Shown here: positions 23,801-36,039 of the stretch, in pieces
Numbering within the stretch: position 1 is the first letter of the stretch
How the letters are laid out: every line of letters starts with the position of its first letter
Assembly (NCBI GenBank): GCA_009733575.1
Contig: ML769447.1
Location: 124,001-188,000, forward strand
DNA length: 64,000 nt
Source of the DNA: Gymnopus androsaceus JB14
Taxonomy: Eukaryota; Basidiomycota; Agaricomycetes; Agaricales; Omphalotaceae
Direction of reading: 5' to 3'
Notes under the pieces: generated by a model
What the model saw: the letters and a program-made list of their open reading frames with translations, nothing else
Told to the model about the DNA's origin: nothing
Database searches by the model: none
Program-made: the position numbers and the translations under genes

Positions 23801-24014
23801 GAATAATATTGGCGCTCACGGCGACAACGTACCGTTGTGGCCCGTACCTGGTATTGGCTATGGTGACCCAGCTCAGTATGTTTCTTCCATCTTGTCGCCG
23901 TTGAGTTCTGACTATATTGACTTGGTTAGGCAGGAAGATTGGAACTCATATATGGACAACCTGATGCAATCTATAGACCAAACAGGCTTTGAAATAAACC
24001 CGAATGTGAACTGA
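20806..24014 (+). CDS. Zn(II)2Cys6 transcription factor, intact paralogue
   Basis: Nuclear regulator with cluster CDVCRRRKVRC, nine residues to CTEC, then IKWKANC (same spacing as the 6628-9913 gene) and a fungal-specific transcription factor domain: NLIDLYFSKINPYFPMLYRK, LLLMLCSLASQHSEDPR, ELWKRALWCLIVFD, STTLGRPRATT, LNxWVDSIPEH-like segment, FFQQSVMLYTTYF. The start at 20806 gives the frame of the zinc cluster. Exons include a 6-nt exon (20927-20932), and two introns appear to use GC donors (after 21138 and after 21624). A Ser/Pro/Asn-rich C-terminal region ends with QEDWNSYMDNL, shared with the paralogue. All splice joins I followed keep frame. Targets unknown; the nearby reductase and FAD oxidase are candidates only by proximity. 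Confidence 0.87.
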
Positions 24015-24273
24015 ATTTCTGGCAGAGAATCTCTAGAATTGAAGCTGTGTTTATCCACTCTTGCACCTATTCCACTACTTAAGCCGATGCACTTATAACT
24101 AGACCTAATTGCTGTTCTTCTGTTATTAACCAAGTTTCGACCGAATTTTTTCACCTTTCTGTTTGCATGTTTGGGGGCTTTCCGAACATAAAAGCTCTGG
24201 TCACTTTGCGACCAGTTTCGCTCGGCGCCTCCTTTCCTCCGATAGAAGTAATACAGAGTTAATTGATTTCTAC

Positions 24274-26088
24274 TTAGAGTTCCAACGCACTAGTACCATA
24301 TTCACTCCATCTATAAGCCAACTCTGAGTCAGTCCCTGAGCAAACCTGTTCCCATGAGGCCAAACTTTCGAAGTTAGGCAAGCCCCTCTCAAGAGCGATC
24401 TTCTGCTCCTTGAGAAAGCTAGAATATCGGTCCAGTGGTTTGACCAGATAGCGTATAAATAGTTGTAACCCATCCAACTGTAACTCCCGAAGCTGCTGCA
24501 GATCTGTCTCCGAAAAGGGTTGCACGTTTGGAGGTAGCAAAACATCACATATCTTCAACCTCTCGGAAAGAGAGCATTTACGTTTAAGAAAGTCAAGAAG
24601 AGCTTTGTTCGAAACACCCTCCCCACGACTATCCGGCCGGAGCGTGAAGAGTCTGAATGTTGTAAGATGAGGACACAAAAAGGGAATGGTCTTATCCTCC
24701 GACTTCAACGCTTCATCAGCACGGAGTCTCAGATGAAAATCCTGCATGGTGTTTGGGTAGCATGGTGAAATCCAGCATCCGACGTCGATGATTTCCAAGA
24801 CCGTGAGATTTGGCGTGAGCAAGAGACACTCAGTCAAATCTGCGGGGCTCATCGTGACCTCTAATCTAAGTTGCTGCAACTTTTCCATTGGCGCAGAAAA
24901 AATCACACCGGAAACAGATGTTAATGTTATGCCCAATCGATTCAAGGTGATGGAAAGTATTTGCAGCGAGGAAAAGGAAAATGCACGAATAGCTGACAGT
25001 CCATTATCTGGTGGCCGTGCGCCACGCATTTTGAAGATGATTGAGAGCGTATGCAGGTGATGAAGCTCTACAGGCTCGTTGCTTGTGATCGCTGTGTCAT
25101 CGATTTCTACTAGGGCATGACATGACTGCAGTCGGGGGGTTTGAGCAAGGATAGCTAGGAGGTCCACTGGTCTAATATACGCCACGACGTGGCCATCGGC
25201 AGTCGTCTTTTGAATTCCCAATGCGAGTACGGTCAGATGATTCCAATTGCATCCAAGCCTCCAAAATTCTTCCATGGTGATAATCGGAAGGTCAAAGAGG
25301 CAGAGCTTTTTGAGTGGAGCAGATTTGGACAAGCAAGACGTAAACTCATGGAGGCGAACATTAGGAAAGATAGACCCGCCAGCAGTAGGCGTCCTTGAAT
25401 GGATGGAGAGTGCCGTCAACGCGGGGAGTTCTTTTGTAAAGAATTGCTGAAGTGAAGAGAATTCGCAGCTCCGGTCAAGGATCAACACAATCTCCGCAAT
25501 CCGATGTCTGTACATCCAAAAAAAAGATCTAAACACAGACTGACTCCAATTGTCCGTACCAACGGCCAAGGAGAGGGAGAATGGCAGCGATCCGGAGCGC
25601 TTGAGCCACTGAATTGACCCTTGCTCTCTGAGAGTGAACTCGTCGGCAGTCATTTCGGCTGGAAAGGAGATGTGTAATGCTTTCCAGAGCTGAGGGGAGC
25701 TAACAGCGACGTGTCTCCAGCTTCGACAAATAGACATCAGAAGAAGCGGTGCCTCTTCCAAGCTTCTGGAAGGATATTTATCTGTAGACAAGCAGTGTGT
25801 AAAGATCTCCGCGAGTGTCTCCGCAGGAAACCTGCGAATTGGTGACATCAAAGCGCGGTGAGCTTCGATGTAAGATTTAGCTCTATCGCGCTGGGCGTAG
25901 AGGTCTGTGAGACTATCCTGTAGACGGAGGATCTTGGATTCCAGATGCGAAAGTTCCTGCTTAGGTCCAGCCAAAAATATCTCCAATTTCGGCAGCTCTT
26001 CCATGGATGGAACATAGTTGGTATGCAAACGAGAGGCATAAGGAGATTTTAAAGTATCCCAGGCAGTTTCTGAGATTTTTGCGGCCAT
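24274..26088 (-). CDS. F-box protein with leucine-rich C-terminal region
   Basis: Intronless 604-codon gene. A coiled-coil stretch (about residues 40-75: KQELSHLESKILRLQDSLTDLYAQRDRAK) precedes an F-box (IRRFPAETLAEIFTHCL ... SICRSWRHVAVSSPQLWKAL, about residues 83-140). The rest is a series of irregular leucine-rich segments. F-box proteins are substrate receptors of SCF ubiquitin ligases; this architecture belongs to a family greatly expanded in mushroom-forming fungi. Substrate unknown. It is divergent from the FAD oxidase with 169 bp between start codons. Confidence 0.87.
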   Translation of the reverse strand: MAAKISETAWDTLKSPYASRLHTNYVPSMEELPKLEIFLAGPKQELSHLESKILRLQDSLTDLYAQRDRAKSYIEAHRALMSPIRRFPAETLAEIFTHCLSTDKYPSRSLEEAPLLLMSICRSWRHVAVSSPQLWKALHISFPAEMTADEFTLREQGSIQWLKRSGSLPFSLSLAVGTDNWSQSVFRSFFWMYRHRIAEIVLILDRSCEFSSLQQFFTKELPALTALSIHSRTPTAGGSIFPNVRLHEFTSCLSKSAPLKKLCLFDLPIITMEEFWRLGCNWNHLTVLALGIQKTTADGHVVAYIRPVDLLAILAQTPRLQSCHALVEIDDTAITSNEPVELHHLHTLSIIFKMRGARPPDNGLSAIRAFSFSSLQILSITLNRLGITLTSVSGVIFSAPMEKLQQLRLEVTMSPADLTECLLLTPNLTVLEIIDVGCWISPCYPNTMQDFHLRLRADEALKSEDKTIPFLCPHLTTFRLFTLRPDSRGEGVSNKALLDFLKRKCSLSERLKICDVLLPPNVQPFSETDLQQLRELQLDGLQLFIRYLVKPLDRYSSFLKEQKIALERGLPNFESLASWEQVCSGTDSELAYRWSEYGTSALEL

Positions 26089-26257
26089 AGATTATTAGGG
26101 GGTGATGGAAGAGTTCGTGGTGCACTAGGCGCTCGTTGATACAAGCGCTTGCTAAGCGCCCGAATATAACTTCCTCTCCGGTCTCCCATTGGTGATTCAG
26201 CACATGATGAATGAGAGAGACGAAAAAGAACTGCATTGAAGCTTTGAGACCTTCATC

Positions 26258-28320
26258 ATGTGGAACACATTTCTTGCTTTCGTTATAACGGTCTTGCTGG
26301 AGTATTTCGTGTCCAATGGACCAGAACCTTCTTCAGAATGCAGAATACTACCCCAGGATGATAATTGGCCGAAGAAGAATATATGGGAATCGTTCAACCG
26401 TTCTGTGGACGGCCGTCTTATTAGGACCATACCTATCGGAACACCTTGTCATCAGGAGAACTTCGACTTGGAGAAGTGCCAGTATGTACAAGACAGTTGG
26501 CATGAGCCAGAATTGCATCTGGCGAGTGCGTCTTCAATGATGGACTTCATCTTCGCAAACAAGAGCTGTGATCCTTTCACTGCAAAGACGGACCAGTGTA
26601 TCGTAGGGACCTATGTCCAATACGCAGTGAATGTATCCGAAGTCGAACATGTTTTCAAGACCATCGAATTCGTTAAACAACACAATATTCGTTTCGTTGT
26701 AAGGAATACTGGCCATGAGTGAGTGTTTCTATTCTCGATCGGTGCGAAAGATTGAACAAAGCGTTATTTCGTAGCTTTATGGGACGTTCAACCGGAACAG
26801 GTGCAGTTTCTGTTTGGATGCATCATCTACAGGACATGGAGTGGTTCGAGAACTACACTTCTTCCACATATTCAGGCCCGGCAGTCAAGGTTCAAGCGGG
26901 AATAATGGGCTACCAAATCTCAGAGGAAGCGGAGAAACGGGGTTTGGTTGTCGTTGTTGGAGAATGCCCGGTATGTTGTATTTATGATTGTGAACTCGGT
27001 TTTGATGTTGGCGCCGCATCCTTCAGACAGTGGGATTTGCAGGAGGCTATCTTCAAGGTAAGGACCGATAACATTTCATTTAACAAATCAACATCTATTA
27101 TGTATATCTTCAAGGCGGAGGACATTCATTCATAACATCCAGCTACGGTTTGGCCGCCGACCAAACGCTCTCCTTTGAAGTCATAACTATGGACCGAAAA
27201 CTAGTCATTGCCTCACCGACCGAGAATGAAGACCTATATTGGGCTTTAAGCGGAGGTGTATGTACGCTCATTCTTCCTATATCAACATCATGAACGAACT
27301 GCGCTTATCAGGGTGGCGGAACGTACGGTATCGTCTGGTCTGTCACAGTCAAGGCTTTTCTCGACCTTGGTGCAACCTCAGCGTACCTATCATTCACGTC
27401 AGACGGTCTGTCTCGGGATGAATGGTGGTCCATTCTATCTGCTTGGAATCGGGGCACGCCAAACCTCACCGATACGGGTATCTGGATAAGCTCGAATTAT
27501 AACCTCGAGCACTTTTCATTTGCGCCACTCTTCGCACCAAACCATTCCATTGGCAGCGTGATGAGCCTGCTGGCACCCCTAATTCATTTACTCGACGATG
27601 AATTCAAGGTGTCGTATAATTTCAACATCGAACACCACGACAAGACGCCTGTATCTTCCCAGGAAATGGATAACAAGATCAGTGGATTTCAAATGGGAGG
27701 GAGAATCCTTCCTCGATCCTTATGGGATAGTGACGAATCTTTCGAAGCATTCATGGGTGTAGTCAAAGTCATTCTTGAGGGTGGAGTGCACTCTATATGG
27801 GATGTTGCAATGCGACCGACTATGGAGGTTGCAGGTCATCCGAACAATGCAGTGCATCCTGCGTGGAGGAATGCTGAGCGGATGTTTAATCCGACGCTGT
27901 GAGCTTCGTCTACTTTGAATTTGCTCGCGTGTTGCTCACTTCAGCTGTTTGTACCTAGTGTAATTGACGATCACATTACCATGGAGCAAGTTGTTGAAAA
28001 TCAGCTTCGTATCAGCTGGTTCTACGACGAGCCTCTTCGACGGTTAACGCAGGAGGATGGTGGCGCTTACTTGAACGAGGTAAATATCTCGCTTTATCTC
28101 TTTTCAGTCAAGTTCCGCAGGCAGCTAACGCGATTTTGAGGCTGATTACAAGGAGCCTTACTGGAAGGATGCATTCTATGGTTCCAACTATGACCGCCTA
28201 CTTGCTATCAAGGAGAAATGGGATCCAGACCAAATACTGTATAGCTCGATATCGGTTGGTGGGGATCGTTGGGAGGAACAGAAAGATGGGAGACTTTGCA
28301 GGTCGTCGATACCCATATAA
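26258..28320 (+). CDS. Berberine-bridge-type FAD-dependent oxidoreductase
   Basis: Flavoenzyme of the FAD_binding_4/BBE family, which oxidises alcohols, sugars or alkaloid-like compounds. The N-terminus is hydrophobic (MWNTFLAFVITVLLEYFV), a probable signal peptide, so it is likely secreted. Seen after removing introns: RNTGHDFMGRSTGTGAVSVW with the His that carries FAD, GECPTVGFAGGYLQGGGHS with the Cys of the second flavin bond in bicovalent members, SYGLAADQ, and SGGGGGTYGIVWSVTVK. The C-terminal BBE segment is YKEPYWKDAFYGSNYDRLLAIKEKWDP. Introns are canonical (for example after NTGH(D), after GECP, inside GGYLQ|GGG) and all keep frame. Stop TAA at 28318-28320. Substrate not predictable. 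Confidence 0.88.
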
Positions 28321-28472
28321 ACTTTGGTTATCTTGAATATACTATTCCATGTTCATTGTTCCAAGCTTCGACCAAACCAGTTCGGATTGGATTCCCACCG
28401 GGGAAAGGGAGGCTTGTAATAAAGCTGATCCAAATTACTCGAAGGCTTGTTTTTATATATGGAAGAACGGCC

Positions 28473-28477
28473 AAAAA
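28473..28477 (-). terminator. RNA polymerase III T-run terminator for tRNA-Val
   Basis: Five consecutive Ts on the minus strand, 22 nt downstream of the mature 3' end of the tRNA. Four or more Ts is the usual Pol III stop. Confidence 0.6.
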
Positions 28478-28499
28478 TGATGTGGTATAGATCCAGAAT

Positions 28500-28594
28500 T
28501 GATTCGACCCGGTTTCGAACCGGGGACCTCCTGTGTACATCTCGAAAATTTCATTGATGTGAGACAGACGTGATAACCACTACACCACCGAACC
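28500..28594 (-). tRNA. tRNA-Val (anticodon CAC), with intron
   Basis: The cloverleaf is complete: acceptor stem GGTTCGG/TCGAATC with two G-U pairs and discriminator A73; D-arm TGTAGTGGTTATCAC; anticodon stem TCTGT/ACAGG with loop CT-CAC-AC; T-arm CCCGGTTCGAAACCGGG. A 22-nt intron (28536-28557) sits one base 3' of the anticodon, the universal nuclear position. Mature length 73 nt. Internal A and B boxes are within the D and T arms. Confidence 0.93.
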
Positions 28595-28757
28595 ATTAAC
28601 AGATGCCGTGAATTGCTATAATCTATTACTGACAGTGGCACGGCGATAGATGAACTTGAAAGCGATATGTAGAAGTAGATGTGGATTGTATGTACAACGT
28701 AAATCAATTTTAGATATGCACGGCTTATCTCCAACTTGAAAAACCCAGCCCCCAATT

Positions 28758-30174
28758 TTAATAACTGTTAACCTTCATCTCCACGACTCCGTCTGAGCGA
28801 AGCTTTGAAAGCCTGTCCTCCAAAGCTTCGAGAACTTGAGACGATGCCTTTGGGATCGTGATAACAGCAGTCCGCAAAACTCGGTTGGGCAACTGGTCAT
28901 TCTGTCGACGGGACTCGATGAAAGACAATAATTCATCAAAGGGGATAGACCTGGAATGAAATTTAAGAACAACGCGCATGAGACTGGGTACCATCAACAT
29001 GAGGTTGTTTTCCTTCAAGCTCGGACCCATAAGACTCTGGAAGAAATGGCCTGTAAGGGATTCTTCCTTCTCTTCAAAAATAAAACCTGTGAGCGCTGGA
29101 ATTTTCTCCAGAATCCTCAAGAGATCACCATCGGAGAACCGGCAGCGCTCGAAATGCAGATGAGTGAGTTTCGTCAAAGATGACTGGGAGCGGTCCAACA
29201 TTGATAGAAGCCCATTCACGGGGAACGCTGACTCTCCACTCTCGTTAATCAGCGTGAGCTTTTCCATATTTGGAAGCGTTAGAGACGTCAGTAGTGTAGC
29301 AAGAGCTTCACCCTGGTCTTCATCCTCGCCTGTCGCCGTAATAGATAGAGCTTTCAGCGGAGATGTAACCTCGGCAGTACCATAGTTCGTGTACGGAGTA
29401 AAGACTGTGAAAATCTCCACAATACACTGAACTGATACCTCTTCGAGGAACGTTGTGACGGTGTCGGGGGTAATCCAGGTGAGGCTCATGTAATCAAGGC
29501 AACTCGAGCCGAATTTGCCCCCGTAGCAAAATTTTTCCACCGAAAGTTTGCGCAACAGAGGAGCGTGAAACGTAGGACACCAAACCATGCCGGCATCATT
29601 CTCGGGCATACACCGTACATCCAGTTCCTCGAGTGATGGGAATGCGCTGGGGAAGGTGGTATTTCCACCAACTGATTCGGGAAGCTGCATGACCGCAGTT
29701 CGCCACCTATGAGCGTGCTGCAAAAGTATCGACAAGATTGGGAGCGAAGATCTCGCCGGACTATCTTCAGCATCATCGTTGTGATCATGCTCTTCCTCGG
29801 ACTCGACCTCAGAGTAGTTGTCAAAAACGCAATCTTCTGAGAACAAGATGCAAATATCTAGGGCAGCGTCTTTGGAGCGCTCGAGGTAGAGTTTCACGAA
29901 TGCTTCGACGGAGGAAGGAACCTTGGCTGATGCAGTTGACTCGGAGGGTCAGATAGATTTTGCTCCAGAGTGAAGGAGTAGTAAGGGCAATAGCACGCCA
30001 GCGCGCAGTGACTAAGCTGAGTACAGCTGAATCTATGTTGAAATGAGAGACAGTCTTTCGCTCGAATTCTCTGGGAGTCCTTGTATTGGAGAAGCGGAAA
30101 ATCTCCAAGAGAATTTCGTCCGGAACGCGATCTATGTGGCACTTTTTCAACGCGCGTTTTCGTCCCCGGGCCAT
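28758..30174 (-). CDS. F-box protein with frameshift after the F-box
   Basis: Start taken at 30172-30174 (MARGRKRALKK), directly before the F-box CHIDRVPDEILLEIFRFSN ... SLVTARWRAIALTTPSLWSKIYL. The body continues with VKLYLERSKDAALDICILF, an acidic segment (SEVESEEEHDHNDD), then leucine-rich segments (FPSLEELDVRC, APLLRKLSVEKF, MEKLTLINES). The two halves lie in different frames: a one-base shift occurs near 29936-29946, and no intron of usable length reconciles them. Family-level role: substrate receptor of an SCF ubiquitin ligase. Unrelated in detail to the 604-codon F-box gene but of the same mushroom-expanded type. Confidence 0.78.
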
Positions 30175-32071
30175 TGAAATTTGTAAAGCGCGGTTTTGAA
30201 CAACGGAAGATAAAAAAACTGGGGAAAAATCGGTCAGAACTTGGTTAATCAATGATAACAAAAGAACAGCAAGTACATTTTGTTTACGACGCAATGTGGA
30301 TCAGACGAGAATTGTGGACGCGACACGGGAACAGATCCACGTGGCTTGCCGCCTGCCTAAACCCTAATTTGCCACTTGCTTCCGTTCTCCGACTCGTTTT
30401 TCCAAGCAGCCACAATTTCACAATTTCAGTCTGAGCTTGAAGTTGTAGTTTATTGGCACGTCTAGCCCACTTTAAAATCAATCATTGAATCAGGTGTAAG
30501 ATTATCATAAACGCCAACATGAATGATGCGCTTACTTTTACATTTTCTCGTGTTTTTAGGCTTTCAGATATCCAGAGTCCGGACGAACCTGGACGCCGAC
30601 TCTCTCTGTTGGCCAAGCATCAATGAGATTTTCTTCTGACTTGAGCAGGTGCTTTCTAAATGAACACCATTCCCAAGAGTCTAGAGTGAAGACAGGACGA
30701 ATGGAACGGTATCTGAGCGGCAGTCTTCACCTATGCGTGCAGAGCAATCTATACAGATATGGTAGGCCTTCAAGTGCAAAACCATTCGGGCTATCTGTTT
30801 CTAACTCCTTTGTTCTTCTTAAGTACCACTTACCCTTAATCGACCACCAACCCTTTCTTGAGATGAGCTCTGGAACCTTGCGGACGTCGGGACGTTTGGC
30901 GTCTTGTTCAGAATTGACGGGTTGTACTTGAATTATCGATCCGGAAGTCATCACACATCTGTTGCCCTGTCCGATGTGTGTTCCGTTTTCCCTTCACTGT
31001 GTCTGATTTTCTCCTTTGTACTCACGATTGTTTCCAGTGTTCGTCACCTGTGGGTATATTAAATCTATGCTAGCGAATAGCATGAATGTATACCTATGTA
31101 TACAGGACTCAGGCCTCAGGAGTTAGGTCCAGGGACATATACAATCATCAAAGGGCTGAGGTGCCTCAGGAGCTTCTGTTCTTCTGGCTTGGACTATCCT
31201 ACTTACCCTCAGGGGAGGTATCAATCGTCACTCGTGCACCGTTCGCTCTTCTAGTACCGATCTTGACGGTTGTTGTTTTTCGCTTCAAACAGTACGTAGA
31301 CTATCTCATCTCGTTTTTACATCGGTCTTTGCGGCGAACTCTTCGTTCTATCTGTCTTGCTGTCTTGCTGTGTAGATGGAGACTGACGTTATTTACAGAC
31401 ACAAACGTTTTCAGACATCGATTATGGTACACAGCGCTCAATACTGCTCAACAGCGGTTTAGATATTGCCGTTGCAGCTTATCCGGATTCTTAAAATGCC
31501 CGACGATCTACGGATTATTGTATTCGGAACGGAGGAACGGAAGCTTGACATTTCATTGAGCTTGTGTCACTCTACTTCTCTACCTTCTTCCGATCTAGCA
31601 CTACACGTGTGAGAGTTGAGGCGATTGTTCTACTCAACCTTCGTTTGTTCAACCCCTTGAGTCTTTCACCTAGCTGTACATCTACATGCTGCTTCGACTT
31701 GATGTTCCTGTTCTCGTGTCTGCCAAGACATGCCAGCAGTCACTTGTTCTGCATCGGTCGAGTTCTGCATCAATCGATGCTTCACAGAAATCAGAGCCCC
31801 GAGATGTGCCATTCATCTGGGCTCGGGCAAGCCGGAACTCTCGGTGGCACTGACGGCCGTTATGGTGGCCTTTGTACTAAACGTTACTTTGTTCAAGGCC
31901 CAGGAACTAACTCTTGCTTCTCAAGATTGAAAGGTGTCGATGCCGATGGACAGGGAGGAGGAGGGGCGGTGTTACGTCTTAATTGGTGCTTTTTAGCTTC
32001 TGTTATTAAGGCTTCTGTTTGTTGGTCCTCTGTCGTCTCTCTTTCTTCAGCCCATCGCGCGCGCTGTAGAA
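30175..32071. other. Intergenic region without a recognised gene
   Basis: About 1.9 kb. The longest frames (31086-31559 and 31564-31970 on plus) have no domain, unusual composition and no plausible exon chain. The last 100 bp before 32072 are T/C-rich (CTCTGTCGTCTCTCTTTC), consistent with the promoter of the glycosyltransferase gene. Confidence 0.45.
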
Positions 32072-35000
32072 ATGGCTTCGCCAATCCCTCAGGTCCACTG
32101 GCAGCCTCTGGCCCGACCCTCCCACCCCGCTCCTTTGCACTTGACAGCCGATTCCTCATCCTCCATCGACTCCCCCTCACACTCTCTTACTATCTTAAAC
32201 AACGATTATGATGCGTTCGATGCGCTTCTCCATAATATCTACGAAAAAACTCTACAAGATAATTGGTTCAAACCTGCCGGCGATGCGGATTCCACTGGAG
32301 TCTGTGTCCGTGTGGATTCGTCGTCCTTTCGATGCTTTCCGTACGAAAACCCTAATCTTATCCCGTTTGAAGAAGGTGTCCGCCGGCTTAACGTCGAAGT
32401 AGCCATCAAGATTCGGAGTGCTAGTGTTCATGCCGCGCTCACCCGCACGCCACCTACGGCCAAAGAAATCCTCATCGATTCAAACACGCGCATTCAGATC
32501 GTCGAGGATATCAGTGGGCTGGGCGATGCCGAGCGGGAACAGTGCGCTGCCTTCATCCGTTCCGACAAGACCCTCGTGGTATGGGCGTTCTCCATCGAGC
32601 ATGTGATCCCATTGTGGACCGAGTTCGAAGAGAAGCTTATCAAGTACATCTGGAGGACCAGAAGCACGCCGAATAGAGACAGCAATGCTCCCCCGGGCTA
32701 TGAATCCGTAGGAGTGTCATCTGAAATGCGCGCCGATAGCTATCCAGATCTCGCATCGACCGTGACTTCCGCCGCTCCTTCAACTCTCGCGCTTCCCACA
32801 TCCTCTGCCATGCCTAGTCCGTGCGGAATGGAAGGCATAGATCGGTCCGCCGCGGCGACCGTTAACATCAATTTTGGATTTGGTGCTTCTAGCGAGGAGG
32901 ACCACGAGGAGAAGGCCGTGCAACGTCCAAAGAAGGTAATCAAGAAGAAGAAGAAGAGTAAATTTTGGTCGTTCCTTTCTTGGTGGAAACTCGATTCGCC
33001 CACACCTCCTGAGATCTCAGAGAAGGGTATGTCGTTCTAATTGCTAATCGCGCCTCATTTTCCCTAACAATATTGTTCTCAGATTCTGTCCTTGAAGATG
33101 GTCCTGAATCTCGACCTGAACCTCGCCAGCTCGTTCTTCTCGGTCCGTTTTATGCAGGCTGCGGTGCGGCATTGGCCATGTACTTTGCTGCGGCTGGTGT
33201 CTCGAACCTTGTGGAGGAATGGGTTTTGGATGGCAAGACAGCACGATTTGGATTAGTCGTCGTGTTACCTATTGTGGCTGCCGTCAGCATTGTAAGCACT
33301 TAAATTGTTGTATATTTTCATGTCCTGACTGTCTTTTAGTTCTTTTGCCTTCAGCTCGTCGGAAACCTTTCTCTCATCTTCGGTCCAGTCGCACAGTATC
33401 ACCAGAACAGCGAGTATTACTCTGCACAACGTCCCAAGCCGAACCCGAAGGTTGATGGAGCAGCAAGATGGAACGAGCATGTTGAAAAGGTTGTCATCAG
33501 GGGTGAAGGTGGCGAAGAAGTGGAACGAGAGGTCAAGAGGGAGGTCCAAGTTGGAGGGCTTCCGCATATTACGATTCAATGCCCGGTCTACAAAGAAAGT
33601 TTGGAGTTGACAATGTGAGTGTTTATCGTCACTTTTTTTTTTCTTCAGTCTGACCGTCTCTTCAGCACCCCATCCGTCTTGTCTATCAAGAAGGCAATGC
33701 AGACGTATGCACGTCAAGGCGGGACAAGCTCCATCTTCATTTGCGACGATGGTCTTCAGATCATCCCGGAGAAGGACAGACTGGAAAGGTACATCAACTA
33801 GAGACACGGTCGAGTCTCTATTGCTAATTACTCTGCTCTGCTATAGGTTACAATTCTACTCCAACCACAACATTGGATGGGTCGCACGGCCTCGTCACTC
33901 TTCTGCCCCTGGTGGATTCTTCCGAGCTGGCAAGTTCAAGAAGGCGAGCAACATGAACTATGGACTTGCGTTGAGCATCGCCATGGAGCAGCACCTTGCG
34001 AAACTCATTGCTGATATCCCTTCGTCCCAACAAACCTATGAGAGTATGGATTCTCTTCAGGAACGCGCACTGGAACTTGCTATCGAACAGATTCACCAGG
34101 AATCTGGCAGGGTCAAGAAAGTTGTTGATGAGTCGGGGAAAGAAACCGAGGAAATCGTCTATCATCGTCCGTGGGCGGGTGGTGCCCGGAGTTTGCGTTT
34201 GGGTGAAATTTTCCTCATCATCGATGCTGGTAGGTTACTTTCCTTTCCTTTCTTTCCTGGTTGTTTACAAGTTTCTTGATTCAGACACCGTCGTCCCGGA
34301 GGACTGTTTCAGGGATGCTGCGCGAGAGATGGGCGAAGAAGGAGGCGAGTCTGTCGGTATCATCCAGCACGAATCAGGTAAGGAGCGTCTACATATAGCC
34401 CGTTTAGTTATTCACGACCTCTCCTAGATGTCATGCAGGTATACACAGCGTTCATTCTATCTGAATAATCGACGTCTAACGCCCTTCCCCCTCCCCCCCT
34501 CTCATCTACCCTGCCCTTTAATATAGGTTGCTCATCATTATTTCGAGAACGGGATTACACACTTCACGAGGAGAATCAACAAGTATGTGTCCTCTTCCTC
34601 TGGCCACTCTCCCTTCCTTACGAACGTCCCCCAGATGTATTTCCTATGGTTGTGCAAACGGAGAAGTCGCACCATTCGTTGGCCATAATGCCTTCTTGCG
34701 GTGGAAAGCCATGCAAGATGCCAGTGTAAGTAGCCTTTCGTCATCCGTGAAGTGATCTAACAATTGCTGTTCTTAGTTCATTGATCCCGACGATGGTAAA
34801 CGCAAGATATGGTGAGTCGACTACTTCTGAATGGGTTATGTAGAGATTCTCATCGATTTGCTTCAGGTCTGAGAGTAATGTCAGCGAGGATTTCGATATG
34901 GCTTTAAGGCAATTGCTCAAGGGCTGGAGCCTACGATGGGCGACCTATTCTCAAGGAGGCTTCAAAGAGGGTGTCAGTTTGACTGTCGTCGATGAATTGG

Positions 35001-36039
35001 CTAGGTGGCAGAAATATGCTTATGGTATGTTGACGACCTTGGGAATGAATTTTTGTTCTGACCCTCTTCAGGTTGTGACGAAATCATCTTCAACCCCCTC
35101 ATTCATTGGTGGCGACGCGGCCCTATCAGTAAACAGCTTCTAGAGTTTATGCAGTCAGATGCTCCAGTGCACTATAAAATAGGTTCGTTTGTGCTTGTCA
35201 TTTCTGGCGCGAATAAATCTGACACATTTCCGACAGGCATGAGCAGCTACATGTTTTCATACTGTTCGTGATTGACCACTTGGCATGCATATGATACTAA
35301 TGTACTTCTTTCAGATGGAATCGCTGCCTCCACTATCGGCTCGACATTGAACTATCTTTTGCTTGGACTTGCCCCGTCTCTTGACCAGTTCTACTTGCAT
35401 TCATTTGAAATTCTCCTCGCTTGTGTCGTAGTCTTCCCTGCCTTGGGTAACCTTGGTTTCACTCTGTTGGAATACCGTTTGGGACATCGGAGTGTGTGGA
35501 GCGGTATGGTCGAGAATCTGAGATGGGTTGCCGTTCTTGTGAGTAGTCTTTCTCTGCGGTAATAACCATAACTGACTTTTCTTCAGCTTGTTCTTCTTCG
35601 GTGGTTTGAGTATCCACTTGTCAACTGCAATCCTAGCGCATTTGTTTTCGTATGATATGTATGTTCCGTATGCGTGTCATTTCAGTTCAAGTCTCGTTGA
35701 CGTTTGACGTTTTTAGGACCTGGGGTTCCACCGGAAAGGAAGTCGAAAAGTCTACCTTCTGGATCGAAGTGCCTCGTATCATCAAGAACTTCAAGCTTTC
35801 CATCATTATTTGCCTTATGCTCATTGCAATGATGGTTATTTTCACGACCCCCTTGGTTCCTTTTGCGTGGCAAATCCCCGGATGGAACTGGGCGTTGATC
35901 ATTCCACTAAGCTTGGTCGTAGGGTGTCATTTGCTCCTCCCGGTACGTGTTTGAATCAAATGAAATAGAGTCTCCGATTTGACGAGCCTTGCATTTACAG
36001 ATTGTCTTGAATCCCTGGTTAATGAAATTCTCTTATTAA
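32072..36039 (+). CDS. Membrane family 2 glycosyltransferase (cellulose-synthase-like)
   Basis: Processive-type GT2 enzyme, expected in the plasma membrane or Golgi to build a polysaccharide; product unknown. Order: a soluble N-terminal region ending in a lysine cluster (KVIKKKKKSKFW), two membrane segments (LGPFYAGCGAALAMYFAAAG; FGLVVVLPIVAAVSI), then the catalytic core ITIQCPVYKESL, IFICDDGLQ, IGWVARP, FLIIDADTVVPEDC (the DxD), EVAPFVGHNAFLRW, SEDFDMALR and ELARWQKYAYG (the RW motif). Four or more C-terminal membrane segments follow, and the protein ends NPWLMKFSY. About a dozen short introns. Odd: the intron 35539-35586 joins VENLRWVAVL to FFFGGLSIHLSTAILAHLFSY with a one-base frame conflict, so either an indel or an unusual splice lies there. 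Confidence 0.85.

Noticed and set aside
31086..31970. Two consecutive ORFs (157 and about 135 codons) upstream of the glycosyltransferase as genes
   Set aside because: Composition is Leu/Arg/Ser-rich as from random reading, no domain, and no plausible splice chain.
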